DNA from: Leptolyngbya sp. Heron Island J
GTDB lineage: Bacteria > Cyanobacteriota > Cyanobacteriia > Phormidesmidales > Phormidesmidaceae
Assembly: GCF_000482245.1 (NCBI RefSeq)
Contig: NZ_AWNH01000024.1
Span: 1-64,000 of the forward strand
Reading direction: 5' to 3'
DNA length: 64,000 bases
Shown here: positions 62,466 through 64,000 of the stretch, piece by piece
How positions within the stretch are numbered: position 1 is the first letter of the stretch
Layout: each line of letters opens with the position of its first letter
Translations under genes and position numbers: made by a program
The notes under the pieces: model-generated
The model's database searches: none
Told to the model about the DNA's origin: nothing
What the model saw: only the letters and a program-made list of their open reading frames with translations

Positions 62466-63083
62466 GTCCTTGTCAGCGGAATCTTTGGAGTGATTGTGTA
62501 ATCGAGGTGCTGAGGGTAGAGTTATTCTCTCCTCAACAGTTTCTTCCCACAGAACCGCCTATAAAGAATCACGCTGTTAGCGTAAAGAAAAAAACTGAGG
62601 AAATTATGAGGATACAAAAATTATTAGGCATAAACAGTTGGATTCTATCCAATCGCCTCTATCCAATTACTATAGTAATTTTGACAAGATTCTATAGTCA
62701 TTTTTAATTTGATAAAACTAATTTTTTAGTGGTTATTTTTAGTGGTTATATAGAGCTATTATTCATCAATTTTGCTTGAATCAATTATTTTTATAACTTG
62801 ATTTTACAGGCTAATTTAAATGATCTTGGCAATGAGATATAGCGGCACCCACGTAAATGAGGTGCATTAGAATTATTGATTGACAAGATTTTTAGCTTTA
62901 AGTATGTACCTCACCAGATGGAGAAACACTATATTTGTCGCTGAGTGGCTGTCAGAACAACTCACAAATTCCTCATATTTATCCCTTAGCTTTCAATGTG
63001 ACATTGATAGGAACTCACCACACAAGAGCTACAAGGTGGTGAACGGTTTTTAGCAGCAGGTAAATTCAATGCTGAGGTGGGAT
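62466..63083. other. 618-base AT-rich intergenic region
   Basis: Holds a tandem of TTTTAGTGGTTAT twice (about 62728-62755) and otherwise AT-rich sequence with no supported gene. The upstream region of the RND adaptor remnant ends here. Confidence 0.4.
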
Positions 63084-63745
63084 ATGAAATATGCCAGCCG
63101 GGCTTTACTCTCTAGCCATCTATTTTTGACGCTACTTCTTGCTGCTGTCTTGAACATTAGCTGTGGGGGAGGCAGTCGTTCCTCGGCAGCTGCAGATAGC
63201 CAGCCAACCATTCCAGTAAAACTACAGCCAGTAGAAGCTGGCACTGTTGAGGAGAGCTCTAAATTTGTCGGTACTCTAGAAGCTCAGGAGAGGGTTGCCC
63301 TCAAGCCAGAGATCGAGGGCAGAATTGTTGCTATCGCGGTTACGTCTGGGGGACGTGTTGAGGAAGGCGAAACGATTGTGCAGCTTCGTCCAGACAGAAC
63401 TCAAGCTCAATTGGAAAGTGCGATCGCTAACATCAATGCCGTCAGATCAGCCCGTGCTACTGCGCAAGCCGAGTTACAAGCAGCCGAAGCAGAGCGGGTT
63501 AAGACCGAGGCCGATTTAGCCTTACAGCAGTTGGAGTTCCCACGGACTGAACGGCTGGTGAAGGAAGGGGCTCAATCCCAAAATGAATTAGACATTGCCC
63601 ACAGAAATCTTGATTTTGCGATCGCCGCCCTCCGCGCCGCGGAGGATCGGGTCGAAGCCGCTAGATCCAGCTTCAATCAGATGGATGCCAGCCTCCAACA
63701 GGCTGAAGCTGAGGCAACGGTTGTGAATGAGACGCTTCAATACTC
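63084..63745 (+). pseudogene. RND efflux adaptor (MFP), C-terminus deleted
   Basis: From the ATG at 63084 (GAGGTGGGAT upstream). Lipoprotein-type signal ending LNISCGGG, half-lipoyl motif ERVALKPEIEGRIVAIAVTSGGRVEEGE, alpha-hairpin with LQQLEFPRTERLVKEGAQSQNELD. Homology ends at ETLQYS, where family members continue with the second lipoyl half and barrel domains. The frame then runs on in the wrong phase (WQREQAQ...) to a stop at 63812. The C-terminal ~180 residues are lost by a deletion that joins this gene to the end of an RND pump gene. Confidence 0.8.
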
Positions 63746-63940
63746 TTGGCAACGGGAGCAGGCGCAGCCAGTCGCTGGTCTCTTGGTACAACGGTCTTTG
63801 GTGGGTTATTGATAGCGACTTTTTTGAGTCTCTTGTTGGCACCAATTCTATACATTGTGATTAAGAATCTGGCGGAGTATGTCTTTTTAGGCAAGCCTCC
63901 ATCTCCAATCCTGCCCCCATCGTCTAAGCAGCCAGGTTAG
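63746..63940 (+). pseudogene. RND transporter (AcrB-like), C-terminal remnant
   Basis: About 64 codons of an RND pump: LATGAGAASRWSLGTTVFGG, then LLIATFLSLLLAPILYIVIKN, which is the last membrane helix region of AcrB/MexB-like proteins, and a short cytoplasmic tail. It lies immediately after the break in the adaptor, in another frame, so the whole ~970-residue body of the pump is gone. The fragment has no start codon of its own worth trusting. Confidence 0.8.
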
Positions 63941-64000
63941 TCAGCAATCACTAATTTCCAGGCTTGGTATACGTGCCATTGTTTTCAGAGTTTCTTTCTT

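Noticed and set aside
62339-62707. Long plus-strand frame over the start of the 62055-62465 membrane gene
   Set aside because: The opposite strand codes for a protein with four clear membrane helices and a sensible start; the plus-strand frame has no ribosome site and no recognisable motif.

Overview
The window reads as a cyanobacterial chromosome segment. HIP1-type GCGATCGC octamers recur throughout. Several small families found mainly in cyanobacteria are present (DUF4278, DUF2949, DUF1816, a GerMN-domain protein), and there is a second, N-type F1Fo-ATPase operon of the kind known from Acaryochloris and some other cyanobacteria. The species cannot be fixed from sequence reading alone. No rRNA, tRNA, CRISPR array or complete insertion sequence was recognised.

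Layout. (1) 1-4.4 kb: a YcaQ-like DNA glycosylase cut by the left edge, then a flavin-reductase / M20 peptidase / DUF1611 operon. (2) 4.4-11.4 kb, minus strand: an N-ATPase operon in the order atpD-C-Q-R-B-E-F-A-G, with two overlooked small genes: a 55-codon leader ORF ahead of atpD and a 34-codon ORF wedged between atpQ and atpR. (3) 11.6-18.9 kb: response regulators, a tandem universal stress protein, a LOG-family protein, zinc-ribbon and GerMN proteins, a CBS-pair protein and DUF2267, which looks like a stress/energy-signalling neighbourhood. (4) 18.9-21.6 kb: a large UPF0182 membrane protein. (5) 22.1-28.4 kb: a three-gene conflict-type module made of a four-helix membrane protein, a nucleoside phosphorylase-SIR2 fusion and an nSTAND NTPase with coiled coil, membrane anchor and WD40 repeats. 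It is preceded by a long perfect hairpin. (6) 29-44.6 kb: a cell-surface lipid/glycan region. Its core is fatty acyl-AMP ligase, acyl-CoA dehydrogenase, acyl carrier protein, MBOAT, SGNH-like protein and HTTM-DCC protein. It is flanked by GT-C-type membrane glycosyltransferases and a GT2-GtrA polyprenyl-phosphate sugar synthase. (7) 44.6-50.1 kb, minus strand: an HlyD / double-ATPase / two-permease ABC exporter. (8) 50-53.7 kb: small membrane and cyanobacterial orphan genes, a host-attachment-family protein, and decayed gene pieces including a sigma-70 remnant. (9) 53.8-58.9 kb: a two-component locus (REC-wHTH-HPt-REC-GGDEF regulator, CBS4-PAS2 histidine kinase, single REC). (10) 59-64 kb: small orphan genes, a truncated cupin/JmjC gene, and an RND efflux operon reduced by deletion to the two ends of adaptor and pump.

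Two loci stand out as possible undescribed systems. The first is a Dlt/alginate-acetylation-like relay that appears to move a fatty acyl group: FAAL activates, ACP carries, an acyl-CoA dehydrogenase may desaturate, MBOAT moves it across the membrane and the SGNH protein delivers it. Nearby glycosyltransferases could supply the acceptor. The second is the 4TM / PNP-SIR2 / nSTAND-WD40 module, which has the parts of an NLR-like antiphage or cell-suicide system, but its SIR2 domain appears to lack the usual catalytic histidine. A dispersed MITE-like element (three copies) and several long perfect inverted repeats add small-scale structure.
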